Part shown: in pieces, positions 25,666-33,843 of the stretch | Layout: every line of letters starts with the position of its first letter | Position numbering within the stretch: the first letter of the stretch is position 1 | Assembly: GCA_046710535.1 (NCBI GenBank) | Contig: JBKEHH010000009.1 | Location: forward strand, 59,629 to 123,628 | Direction of reading: 5' to 3' | Length of the DNA: 64,000 bases | Source: CAWVSB01 sp046710535 | Lineage (GTDB): Bacteria > Pseudomonadota > Gammaproteobacteria > Pseudomonadales > CAWVSB01 | Translations under genes and position numbers: made by a program | Notes under the pieces: model-generated | The model's database searches: none | What the model saw: the letters and a program-made list of their open reading frames with translations, nothing else | Told to the model about the DNA's origin: nothing

Positions 25666-25729
25666 CACCGCTGTAATAGCAACAACTGCTACAAGGATGT
25701 AGCAGCGAAGCCACAAAGGAGTGCCACTT

Positions 25730-26242
25730 ATGAACAATTATAGTCTCCCTCAAAAGAACCAACAGCGCGGCATAACATTACTAGAGCTCTTGGTAGCAGC
25801 CAGCCTTTTTGCAATTCTGTCTACTATCGCCGTTTCTGGCCTACTTGCACTCGCAACTAACTTTAATGTTATGGCAGACAGGAGCAGCTTGTTAACACTG
25901 ATTAAATCGGCCAGGCATACTGCAATAACCAACAATACTTACACTACAATTTGCCGCCTCAAAGCCAATGAATGCACTGACTTCTCAAGCCCACTGACGG
26001 CGTTCACTGACACCAATAATAATCAAACCCTTGATACCACCGAAACCGTCATTGCCAAAACAACATTAGACGCCAACGCAACTATATATTGGAACCGTCA
26101 CCACCGTCTTAGATTCGCTCCCAATGGCCGCGCCGGCGGATTCAATGGTACTCTAAGATATTGCGCCGGAAGTAAGAATTTTGCCGTCATTATCTCTAGA
26201 GTTGGCCGATTGCGCATACGAAACGCCGATTCATGCGGCTAA
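25730..26242 (+). CDS. fimT: Type IV pilus minor pilin FimT (GspH/FimT family)
   Basis: Prepilin of 170 residues. A short leader ends QQRG, cleaved before ITLLELLVAA with the conserved Glu5, then the hydrophobic N-terminal helix. A GspH/FimT globular domain follows, with SARHTAITNNTYTTICRL and FAPNGRAGGFNGTLRYC. The C terminus has GRLR close to the end, matching the GRxR motif shown in Legionella FimT to bind DNA during natural transformation. Four Cys are present. ATG at 25730 is preferred over GTG at 25721, because AAAGGAG overlaps the GTG. First gene of the operon. Confidence 0.88.
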   Translation: MNNYSLPQKNQQRGITLLELLVAASLFAILSTIAVSGLLALATNFNVMADRSSLLTLIKSARHTAITNNTYTTICRLKANECTDFSSPLTAFTDTNNNQTLDTTETVIAKTTLDANATIYWNRHHRLRFAPNGRAGGFNGTLRYCAGSKNFAVIISRVGRLRIRNADSCG

Positions 26243-26343
26243 CTCGCCACTCGTCCTAGTATTTTCACCTATCATCAGGCAATGGTTGGCATTCGTTTCT
26301 GACTAAAATATAACGTAGTCTCAAACCAATGGCATAGAGCTCG

Positions 26344-26898
26344 ATGACAACACAACATAACAAGCAAGGGTTCACCCTAATAGAGCTACTAGTCGTTATA
26401 GCGATTGCCGCTATATTGGCAACTATTGCCGCGCCCTCTTTCGTTGATATGACAAAGAACAGTCGTATCAATGGTGCCGCGAATGAATTTCAAAGCATTG
26501 TGCAATTGGCCCGTACTGAAGCTATTACCCGTAACGCAATCGTTAACCTTTATAATTCAAATGCAGACGGTGACTGGAGCGGCGATATTTATCTCTGCGA
26601 AGCAAGCACTGCCACAACGGTTTGCGCATCGAACGATGTTAACTTCATTAAAAAATTTACTATAGGTGACCTAAGCGACGACAATGTTAGCAATGGAGAT
26701 ATAACTATTGATAGCAATAGTGACGGGGACTCGTTTATCAGTCTAGGCCCTAATGGGCGCTTAAGTACAACTACCGCTATAACTATTGCTTTTTGTGATA
26801 ATAGAATCGTCGGCAATCGTGATTTTCAACTCTTAACCATATCGGTCACTGGCCGACCATCAGTTAATGACCTAGGTATTGGCTCATGCGTACGATGA
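26344..26898 (+). CDS. fimU: Type IV pilus minor pilin FimU-like (GspH/FimT family)
   Basis: Second GspH/FimT-type prepilin, 184 residues. The leader MTTQHNKQG is cleaved before FTLIELLVVIA with Glu5. The globular domain includes QLARTEAITRNAIVNLY and FISLGPNGRLSTT. The C terminus ends ISVTGRPSVNDLGIGSCVR, lacking the second Arg of GRxR, which fits FimU rather than FimT. By analogy with Pseudomonas, FimU is part of the PilVWX-FimU priming complex, equivalent to GspH. It overlaps pilV by 13 bp. Confidence 0.85.
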   Translation: MTTQHNKQGFTLIELLVVIAIAAILATIAAPSFVDMTKNSRINGAANEFQSIVQLARTEAITRNAIVNLYNSNADGDWSGDIYLCEASTATTVCASNDVNFIKKFTIGDLSDDNVSNGDITIDSNSDGDSFISLGPNGRLSTTTAITIAFCDNRIVGNRDFQLLTISVTGRPSVNDLGIGSCVR

Positions 26899-27455
26899 AG
26901 CAACAGCGCGGCGTTTCATTAATCGAAGTACTTGTTTCAATGGTAATCTTCTCCGTTGGAATATTAGGCATGAGCACTCTGCAAACCCGCGTTCTACAAG
27001 AAAACATTGACCAACAGCAGCGCGATGTAGCCATTTGGAAAGCACAAGCGATTATCGATCGAATTAACTTGAATAAAACTGCTCCGGCGCTAGCCCAGTA
27101 TGTAACAGATATTACCGACAATTCTATCTGTGACGCACCTCCAGCGACGTTTTGTGCGGCAACAAATGGCGCCGCTGCAGACGAATGCGATGCCCTAGAA
27201 ATGGCTAGTTATGATTCATGGGATGTACTTTGTACCAATAACCAAGGTGCAGCAGATGTGCTAAATAACTTTGATGCATCATTAGTCTGCGCCCCCACTT
27301 CATGCGCCATTGGTAGTACCCTGACATTGCAATTTCTTTGGCGCTCGCTAACCGCTTTATCAGATCCGAGAATCGCCACAACCACTATCGACGGTAGCAG
27401 CACCCTTAGTAATCGCCCTGACGTTGATGGTTATATTCAGGTGTTCACACCATGA
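26886..27455 (+). CDS. pilV: Type IV pilus minor pilin PilV
   Basis: PilV, 189 residues, equivalent to GspI in the priming complex. The leader MRTMKQQRG is cleaved before VSLIEVLVSMVIFSVGILG, the family hallmark including Glu5 and the MVIFSVGILG stretch. The globular region has several cysteines (for example CDAPPATFC and CAPTSC), likely disulfides. It overlaps both neighbours, by 13 bp with fimU and 4 bp with pilW, indicating translational coupling. Confidence 0.88.
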   Translation: MRTMKQQRGVSLIEVLVSMVIFSVGILGMSTLQTRVLQENIDQQQRDVAIWKAQAIIDRINLNKTAPALAQYVTDITDNSICDAPPATFCAATNGAAADECDALEMASYDSWDVLCTNNQGAADVLNNFDASLVCAPTSCAIGSTLTLQFLWRSLTALSDPRIATTTIDGSSTLSNRPDVDGYIQVFTP

Positions 27456-28321
27456 TGCGCGTAACTCGAAAAACACAACAAGGCTTTACGCTTGTTGAAT
27501 TGATGGTGTCAATATTAATAAGCACTATTATGATTGGCGTAGCCATGAGTCAACTACTTGGCTCGCGAACACTGTTCGCACTGCATGAAGCCGACTCTAG
27601 AATAGAAGAAAATGCCCGTTATGCTCTTGAAATACTCAGTCAGAATATTCGTATGGCAAGCTATGTAGATGAAAGAGATGGTGACCAAATAGCGCCCAAA
27701 GGGCAATTTTTTGATGGGCTTTGTGACGCCACTGACTTTAACCCCTGTACCGATAATGGCACTGGCACCAATTCTGATCACTTCGCTATCTGGCATAACC
27801 CCGCGCCCGGTAACGAAGTTACAGCCTGCGGCGGCATAGCCTTAAGCGGCACAATTCCGACACGGTACACAGTTGCCGACCTTTTTTATATCGCACCTGA
27901 CCCGACTAGTGGCATTAACAGCCTCAGATGCAGAAGCTATACAATTACTATGGTAGGGGTAAACAGAACCGCCACGCTAATTGCGGGAAGCGATCAAACC
28001 ATCATTGATGGGATTATTAACATGCAAGTTTTATATGGGCTTACCGACCGAACAAATGTAAGCAGCCTGCCAGTAAGCTATGTTTCAGCCGACACCGTTA
28101 ATGCATTAGTGGAAGGCGGTGGTCAAGTAAAGTTGAAATGGAGCAGTATAGTTTCAGCTCGAGTCACTATTTTAGTCGGCACTGGCTTTGACGATGGCGC
28201 TGATCAAGCAGCCGCAAGCAGAACCTATAACATTAGCGATTCGCCCCCGCTTACTTTTACTGACGGCAACCGTCGCAAAATATTCTCTTCTACAGTAGCG
28301 ATCGACAATGCGAACTTATAA
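27452..28321 (+). CDS. pilW: Type IV pilus minor pilin PilW
   Basis: PilW, 289 residues, the large minor pilin equivalent to GspJ. The leader ends QQG, before FTLVELMVSILISTIMIGVA with Glu5. The following segment LLGSRTLFALHEADSRIEENARYALEIL is the typical PilW helix. The globular domain contains paired Cys (CDATDFNPC, then ACGG) and a C-terminal VKLKWSSIVSARVTILVG strand that fits the family. ATG at 27452 overlaps the pilV stop. Confidence 0.88.
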   Translation: MMRVTRKTQQGFTLVELMVSILISTIMIGVAMSQLLGSRTLFALHEADSRIEENARYALEILSQNIRMASYVDERDGDQIAPKGQFFDGLCDATDFNPCTDNGTGTNSDHFAIWHNPAPGNEVTACGGIALSGTIPTRYTVADLFYIAPDPTSGINSLRCRSYTITMVGVNRTATLIAGSDQTIIDGIINMQVLYGLTDRTNVSSLPVSYVSADTVNALVEGGGQVKLKWSSIVSARVTILVGTGFDDGADQAAASRTYNISDSPPLTFTDGNRRKIFSSTVAIDNANL

Positions 28322-28814
28322 ATCCACAAAAAAGCAACAAGGTGTAACCTTGATTGTCACCCTAATTATTCTAGTCGCCATGACAACACTGGGGCTTTCG
28401 TCTATTCGAAATACCAGTATTCAGCAAGCAATTATTAAAAATACTCAGTTTTTAATGTCTAGCCGAAATGTAGCTAAAAGCGAAATAAATGGCCAACTGA
28501 ATATTATTAATCAGGGTGGCCCGGAAGACGACGACCAGATGATTATGGATCTGAAAAGTTCCCTAACTGGGGCGATAAACGACGCTGCGCTAACAACATC
28601 GTCAACCGTTCAGCCAACCTATGGGCAAACCTTAACGCTGACAAAAGATAACGAATACGGCCCTGTACCTACCGGTGGTTTTAGCTTTCAGGGCGAAACG
28701 ACAATGAATGGATTTACCGGCACAATTACGTCAACAGCCGATTTAAACGGTTCAGCGGCAAATTCAACTCAAGTACAAGGGTTCTGGTACCTAACCCCCG
28801 GACTACAACAATAA
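28308..28814 (+). CDS. pilX: Type IV pilus minor pilin PilX
   Basis: PilX, 168 residues, equivalent to GspK. The leader ends KKQQG, before VTLIVTLIILVAMTTLGLSSI. Position 5 is Val rather than Glu, as expected for the GspK/PilX class that caps the tip complex. The PilX-type helix continues NTSIQQAIIKNTQFLMSSRNVAKSEI. It overlaps pilW by 14 bp, and its TAA overlaps the next ATG by one base. Confidence 0.85.
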   Translation: MRTYKSTKKQQGVTLIVTLIILVAMTTLGLSSIRNTSIQQAIIKNTQFLMSSRNVAKSEINGQLNIINQGGPEDDDQMIMDLKSSLTGAINDAALTTSSTVQPTYGQTLTLTKDNEYGPVPTGGFSFQGETTMNGFTGTITSTADLNGSAANSTQVQGFWYLTPGLQQ

Positions 28815-29176
28815 TGGTGATCACTGTGAAAATGATTAAAATACTTACTGTATTGGCTATCTTATTTTGCTCTTCAGCTTACTCACAATCTATTAGGGGT
28901 GTTAACGCCACGCTTGAAGAGGCATTTTTTATCTTAGTCGATAACACCGATGTCAATAATCCTAACAGCCGCAAAATAGTCTTTATTAAAATTTGTGATA
29001 GCTGCCCAGAGACGCTAATTGCGACTCAAGATACCGAAGTTGTCACTACGGTCAATCAGATAAAAACCGCAGATTATCTTAAAAACAATACCACCTACTT
29101 CGCTGGCGTGATTAGCTACCAGCGCGATACCAACGTCGTTTTGAGCGTTATGCTCAGCGTACAGGAAGAGGGATAA
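28814..29176 (+). CDS. Secreted orphan protein between pilX and pilY1 (possible PilY2 counterpart)
   Basis: Protein of 120 residues that I do not recognise by sequence. It has a signal peptide (KMIKILTVLAILFCSSAYS, cleavage before QSIRG), so it is periplasmic or exported. The mature part is short, with a CxxC pair in IKICDSCPETL and a C-terminal strand-rich segment (TYFAGVISYQ, VVLSVMLSV). Its position inside the tightly overlapping operon argues for a pilus role. Pseudomonas pilY2 encodes a protein of similar size but lies between pilY1 and pilE, so homology is only a suggestion. A GTG at 28826 is an alternative start giving a more typical signal peptide. Confidence 0.7.
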   Translation: MVITVKMIKILTVLAILFCSSAYSQSIRGVNATLEEAFFILVDNTDVNNPNSRKIVFIKICDSCPETLIATQDTEVVTTVNQIKTADYLKNNTTYFAGVISYQRDTNVVLSVMLSVQEEG

Positions 29177-29177
29177 C

Positions 29178-32100
29178 ATGATGATCAGTTTAAAGCGCTC
29201 ATTAATAAAACTGTCTTCAGTCGCTATTATTGCCAGCTTAATGGCGGCACAGTCTAGTGTTGCTGATGATCGCGATATCTATATAACCGACACCGCTACA
29301 GCGGGATCAACCAACCACAATATTCTATTTGTAATGGATACCTCAGGTAGTATGCTCACCATAGTGGCGGGAATTTCCCCACTAGGTGTGTACGACCCAT
29401 TTGTTGATTATGGCAGTTCAGCAGACAAGATTTATGTCTATGACGCAGACATGAATTTCACTGGTGACACCATTGAAAATGTTCAGAACAAATGTGATGC
29501 CCTGACTAACAACCACTCCTTTGCAGCGGAAAATCCAGTCTATGGCGACTTTGCAATGCAATGGCAACAGAGCTCAACGGTTGTCGATGGTGGCGAAACA
29601 TGCGTTTCAACAGGCGAGGGAGTAATTCCTCTTTCGTATCCAAGTACCTATCAAGATATCAGCGATAGAGAGTGGGTCAAATTGGGTGATTATGAGGTTG
29701 AAGCCGACAAGCCTTTCTCTGTCACTCTACAGACAGATCAGCAAGTTAGTTTTCGGATAAGCTCAGACGAATACGTCGATCCTTACGAAATATATTGTTA
29801 TGACAGGGATAATGGCGGGGACTCTTACACCTGCGAAGATATCACGGTAGATTACAACGACAGGCTAACTATCTGGGTCCAAAGAACAGACGGCAAGCCA
29901 ACGGTTAGCTATTCCGGCTCTTTAGGGACAGAAACTTTTGACTGTACCGATAATGAAGATGACGTAGTAGGTAGTTCGGACTGGCAGTCAAATTTTGTTA
30001 CCACCACAGATGTTACCGCTATATTAGACTGTAAAAATGATCGAAACATTCATGGCGTAAACGCTACCAGTCCAGCCGATTATATTACTGACTGCGCATT
30101 TGGTGATGACTGCCCCAACCCAACCTATACCAGCTCTAGCAGCCAAGAAATAAACTGGGGGGCAGTGCCTTTTCGCAACTTTGTCCCAGCTAACTACCAT
30201 GATTATAGAAACAGTAGTAGTTATGTAGACCCCCTTATCGGCCTGCCAAGTGAAAACCCCGACACCTATTGTGATAGCACTAGTAAATTAGGTGACAGGT
30301 TTTATGAGACTGGAACTCGAAATATATACGAGTGCTTCACCCGCCTAGGCTTAATGCAAAATACCGTAAGCAGGCTGGTGAAAAGTCTTGTAGGGTCACC
30401 GATAAACGTTGGCATAATGCGCTTCCAGGGCACTATTATTGATGCCGTCCAGAGCGTCGACACCAACACTGATTTTGAAGCCAACCTTCAAGCATTAGAT
30501 GCCTCCGGCCTTACTCCACTGTCAGAGGTATTGTATGAAGCTTATCTTTATTATGCGGGTAAACCTTTCGCCAATGGCCGCACCTGTCGTGGCAGCGATG
30601 GTTTAAACTGTACCGACGATGCGGCAAGGATAGATGACACCTATATCTCTCCGGTAACAGACTCTTGTCAAAAAAATAACGTTGTGTTTTTAACCGATGG
30701 CGCCCCTTTTGGTGACGGTCACCGCGATACTGAAATTAAAGCCCTAGCGGGAGTAAGCGATTGCGGCGACAATTGTTTAGATGAAATGGCCGGCGCTTTA
30801 GCGACAACTGACTTGAACACATCAATACCTACAGACCAAATAGTTAAAACCTATACCATTGGCTTAGAAGCAGACTTTCCATTATTACAGCAAACCGCTG
30901 ATGCAGGCCTAGGTGACTATTATGCTGCCAATGATGCAGCATCGTTGGCGAACGCGTTTAGAAATATACTACAGAGTATTTTGACCGACGCAGCATCGTT
31001 CGCCTCGCCATCTGTGGCAGTAAACTCATTTAACGAATTAGAAAATAGGAACGAAATATATTTTGCCGTGTTTGAGCCTTCGCGTACGCCCAGGTGGCAA
31101 GGTAATGTTAAAAAATATCGTTTATCAAACGGCTCTGTAAAAGATGCCTTAGGCGCGGAGGCGGTAGACCCCGCAACAGGTCTTTTCGAGGCGGAAGCAC
31201 AAAGCATATGGTCGGCAAGTGCAGACGGTAACATCGTCCGCGAAGGCGGCGCATCGTCAAAATTAAGCGCTGCTAGAAACATGTATACCGGCTTTGATAA
31301 TGATGGTATCCCTAGTAAATTAGCTAGCAGCAATTTTTCTGCCATATCAAACGATGATATCCGAGCATCTGATAATGCTGAAAGAGCCGACTTTTTAAAC
31401 TGGCTACTAGGCGTGGATGTTTATGATGATGTAACAGATGACGACGCAGCATACTTTATGGGAGACCCTTTACACAGTCGACCAATAGTGGTCACTTACA
31501 AGGGAACTACTGAAGATGATGCTCAAGAGGTGCTATTTTTTGCGACTAACTTGGGCACCCTGCATGCAATCGACCCAGCAGATACAAAAGGTACAGAAAT
31601 ATGGGCACATCACCCAGAACAACACCTAAATAACCTTCGAGGCTATATAACCGCGCCTTTTAGCAACCAGCATACTTATGGGTTAGATGGCGAGATGACC
31701 ATAGTTAGAACAGAGACAGCTACCAGTGTCGCTACTGACTTTGAACTCGATAACGTCCAACTATATATCGGCGAAAGACGTGGCGGCAGTCGCTACTATG
31801 GTTTCGATGTCAGTAATGCCAGGATTGCAGCTGATCCGCCACTAGCGCTAGATGACAGCTACACTACGCCATTTAAGAAACTCTGGACGATAACCGGCTC
31901 AATACATGATCTACCGAGTGGCCCGGCTAAAAGACTTGATCCGGCCAGCGCCGATACAGGATTCAGAGATCTTGGGCAAACCTGGTCCAAACTAGTCCCT
32001 GCTAAAATAAAATCTAACACAGAAGAACGTGACGTTTTTATATTCTCTGGCGGCTATGACCCGCGCCATGACGACCCTACTTATTCAGCGACCAATACTG

Positions 32101-33287
32101 CATCTGACTATGGCAACGCTATTTATATAATTGATAAGCTAACCGGTAACTTGCTTTACTCGATTGGTAATAATAGTGACGACGACGACAACGATGAAAA
32201 CACTGCGTCAAATCGGACTGATGTACACGATCTAGATTTACCCATGGTTAATTCTATTGTCGCTTCCCCTACCGTTGTCGATGTGGACGGTGATGGTTAT
32301 GCTGATACCATATTTGCCGCTGACATTATGGGCCATATTTGGCGGTTAGATTTAGACAAGGACAAGTCGTTTTCTGCCACAAACTACGTAAGCGGTGGAA
32401 AGATAGCTGACTTATCCTCTGACAGGTCTATTGCCGCTGGCGCTGAAACACTTACAGCTGCGCAATTCCTCAGCTATGGACCAAGGCGATTTTTCAATAG
32501 TGTCGATGTATCTCGCAGCGGTAGTAATTCTCTCAGCGACCACTTGTCGATAGTGGTTGGCACAGGCTACAGGGCAAAACCAACACTATTAGAAACGCTT
32601 AACAATAAAGTATTTATACTATTTGATGACTACCCTACAAAACGCTTATTAGGTAGCACTGCTGAGGCGGACAGGTATAAATATGTGAGTGAAACTATTG
32701 CGGGTTCAACAGTGGTAAGAACAATCACCGCTGACGATTTATTGTCAGCAAATACGTCAAACTCTCTGTCTAAATCAACCGCCCCCTATGGTATTTATAG
32801 AGAGCTCAGGTCTGGCGAAAAACTACTGCAACAGACGCTAACATTTAATAATCGTATTGCATTTAGAACTTTCCGCACAACCACTGGGCTTCTCGCTAAT
32901 GCCTGTGGCGGTAATTTAGGTTCCAACGCCACTTATCTGCTGGATATAAACACCGGCCTATCAGGAACAGTCGACGACAATGAGGCGACTAACCTAGAGA
33001 ACTATGTAGGCATCGTTGACGAGGACGGTAACGCGGTTGATGGCAGCGGCAATGCGGTTAACGATGAGAACGGCGAGCCAATTCGCTTCGCTGTAAACGG
33101 GCAACGATTCATCCCCTACACTCCAGATAACGGACAGGGTGTTCCGGCTTCAATTGGGGTACTGTTTACTGAAGATGGAGCGACGGTTTGCCGCGGAGCT
33201 AGCTGTGATACAGCCCTAGCGGACGAATTGATGGATGGGCTTCAAAAAGGCACGGCCTATCGTTCATTTTGGCAGGAAGAGCGATAG
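29178..33287 (+). CDS. pilY1: Type IV pilus tip adhesin PilY1
   Basis: Large exported pilus tip protein of 1369 residues, with a signal peptide ending near SSVADD. The N-terminal von Willebrand A domain starts with the MIDAS-like DTSGSM (54-59), but its next elements (NVGIMRFQG, about 408; DGLTPLSE-type segment; VFLTDGAPFGDG) come only after about 330 residues. The intervening part is Cys-rich and contains a beta-rich module (about 165-262). The C-terminal PilC beta-propeller (about 760-1150) has GDPLHSRPIVV, a FATNLGTLHAIDP blade and a Ca-binding loop DVDGDGYAD (D1035, D1037, D1039, D1043) equivalent to the one needed for retraction control in Pseudomonas. It is followed directly by pilE. 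Confidence 0.92.
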   Translation: MMISLKRSLIKLSSVAIIASLMAAQSSVADDRDIYITDTATAGSTNHNILFVMDTSGSMLTIVAGISPLGVYDPFVDYGSSADKIYVYDADMNFTGDTIENVQNKCDALTNNHSFAAENPVYGDFAMQWQQSSTVVDGGETCVSTGEGVIPLSYPSTYQDISDREWVKLGDYEVEADKPFSVTLQTDQQVSFRISSDEYVDPYEIYCYDRDNGGDSYTCEDITVDYNDRLTIWVQRTDGKPTVSYSGSLGTETFDCTDNEDDVVGSSDWQSNFVTTTDVTAILDCKNDRNIHGVNATSPADYITDCAFGDDCPNPTYTSSSSQEINWGAVPFRNFVPANYHDYRNSSSYVDPLIGLPSENPDTYCDSTSKLGDRFYETGTRNIYECFTRLGLMQNTVSRLVKSLVGSPINVGIMRFQGTIIDAVQSVDTNTDFEANLQALDASGLTPLSEVLYEAYLYYAGKPFANGRTCRGSDGLNCTDDAARIDDTYISPVTDSCQKNNVVFLTDGAPFGDGHRDTEIKALAGVSDCGDNCLDEMAGALATTDLNTSIPTDQIVKTYTIGLEADFPLLQQTADAGLGDYYAANDAASLANAFRNILQSILTDAASFASPSVAVNSFNELENRNEIYFAVFEPSRTPRWQGNVKKYRLSNGSVKDALGAEAVDPATGLFEAEAQSIWSASADGNIVREGGASSKLSAARNMYTGFDNDGIPSKLASSNFSAISNDDIRASDNAERADFLNWLLGVDVYDDVTDDDAAYFMGDPLHSRPIVVTYKGTTEDDAQEVLFFATNLGTLHAIDPADTKGTEIWAHHPEQHLNNLRGYITAPFSNQHTYGLDGEMTIVRTETATSVATDFELDNVQLYIGERRGGSRYYGFDVSNARIAADPPLALDDSYTTPFKKLWTITGSIHDLPSGPAKRLDPASADTGFRDLGQTWSKLVPAKIKSNTEERDVFIFSGGYDPRHDDPTYSATNTASDYGNAIYIIDKLTGNLLYSIGNNSDDDDNDENTASNRTDVHDLDLPMVNSIVASPTVVDVDGDGYADTIFAADIMGHIWRLDLDKDKSFSATNYVSGGKIADLSSDRSIAAGAETLTAAQFLSYGPRRFFNSVDVSRSGSNSLSDHLSIVVGTGYRAKPTLLETLNNKVFILFDDYPTKRLLGSTAEADRYKYVSETIAGSTVVRTITADDLLSANTSNSLSKSTAPYGIYRELRSGEKLLQQTLTFNNRIAFRTFRTTTGLLANACGGNLGSNATYLLDINTGLSGTVDDNEATNLENYVGIVDEDGNAVDGSGNAVNDENGEPIRFAVNGQRFIPYTPDNGQGVPASIGVLFTEDGATVCRGASCDTALADELMDGLQKGTAYRSFWQEER

Positions 33288-33289
33288 CC

Positions 33290-33727
33290 GTGGCGATTGA
33301 CGTGCGACAACAAGCGGGTTTTACGCTGATAGAGCTAATGGCAGCAATATCTATTATTGGGATTCTTCCCGCCGTAGCAATTCCGTCATACAACGGCTAT
33401 ATCTTTGAAGCTCGACAACTAGATGGGCGCGAGGATGTGTACCGTATAATGGCCCAGCAAGAACGGTATTTCTTAAAAAACATGGCCTATACCGCAGACC
33501 TTAGTGCTCCCAACGGCCTTGGCTATAGCTTGAGCCTCGGTCAGCTGCTTAGCCCTGAAGGACTTTTTGTAATGACAGCGTCTTTAGATTGCGACAACGA
33601 CGCTGCAGCTGCAGGCTATATAGACACTCCAGGGGCATGTGTGAAAATAACAGCACAAGGAATAAATCAGATGAGTGGCGTCACCTTTTGGCTAGAAAGT
33701 GACGGCGATAAATCTAACAACCTCTAA
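33290..33727 (+). CDS. pilE: Type IV minor pilin PilE
   Basis: Prepilin of 145 residues. From the GTG at 33290 the leader is MAIDVRQQAG, cleaved before FTLIELMAAISIIGIL with Glu5. This start has AGGAAGAG upstream and lies just past the pilY1 stop, while the longer frame from TTG at 33269 overlaps pilY1. Family features: IPSYNGYIFEARQLDGREDVYRIMAQQERYFL and a Cys pair (LDCDND ... PGACVK). The mature helix carries Pro17 besides the normal Pro22, an oddity. It is the last gene of the operon, equivalent to Pseudomonas PilE (GspG-like minor pilin). Confidence 0.88.
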   Translation: MAIDVRQQAGFTLIELMAAISIIGILPAVAIPSYNGYIFEARQLDGREDVYRIMAQQERYFLKNMAYTADLSAPNGLGYSLSLGQLLSPEGLFVMTASLDCDNDAAAAGYIDTPGACVKITAQGINQMSGVTFWLESDGDKSNNL

Positions 33728-33787
33728 GCCATTTACGGCCTTTGGTTATTAAAGTAATCCAATACCTAAAAATAAAGGTAATGTTCT

Positions 33788-33817
33788 TTGCCGCTAACTG
33801 TGCCATGCAGATATACT
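33788..33817 (+). promoter_or_regulatory. Putative promoter of uvrA
   Basis: TTGCCG, an 18-bp spacer and TATACT lie 26 bp upstream of the uvrA ATG. No LexA-type CTGT-N8-ACAG box is present in the gap. Confidence 0.45.
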
Positions 33818-33843
33818 AGCGGATTACCCAAAGAGAAGCTGTA

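Noticed and set aside
30920..31345. Minus-strand open frame of 141 codons inside pilY1
   Set aside because: No ribosome binding site or protein motif; overlaps fully with the conserved PilY1 frame.
33728..33843. Possible LexA (SOS) box upstream of uvrA, around the CTGTGCCATGCAG sequence
   Set aside because: CTGT-N8-ACAG is not satisfied (the distal half reads GATA), and no second candidate exists in the gap.
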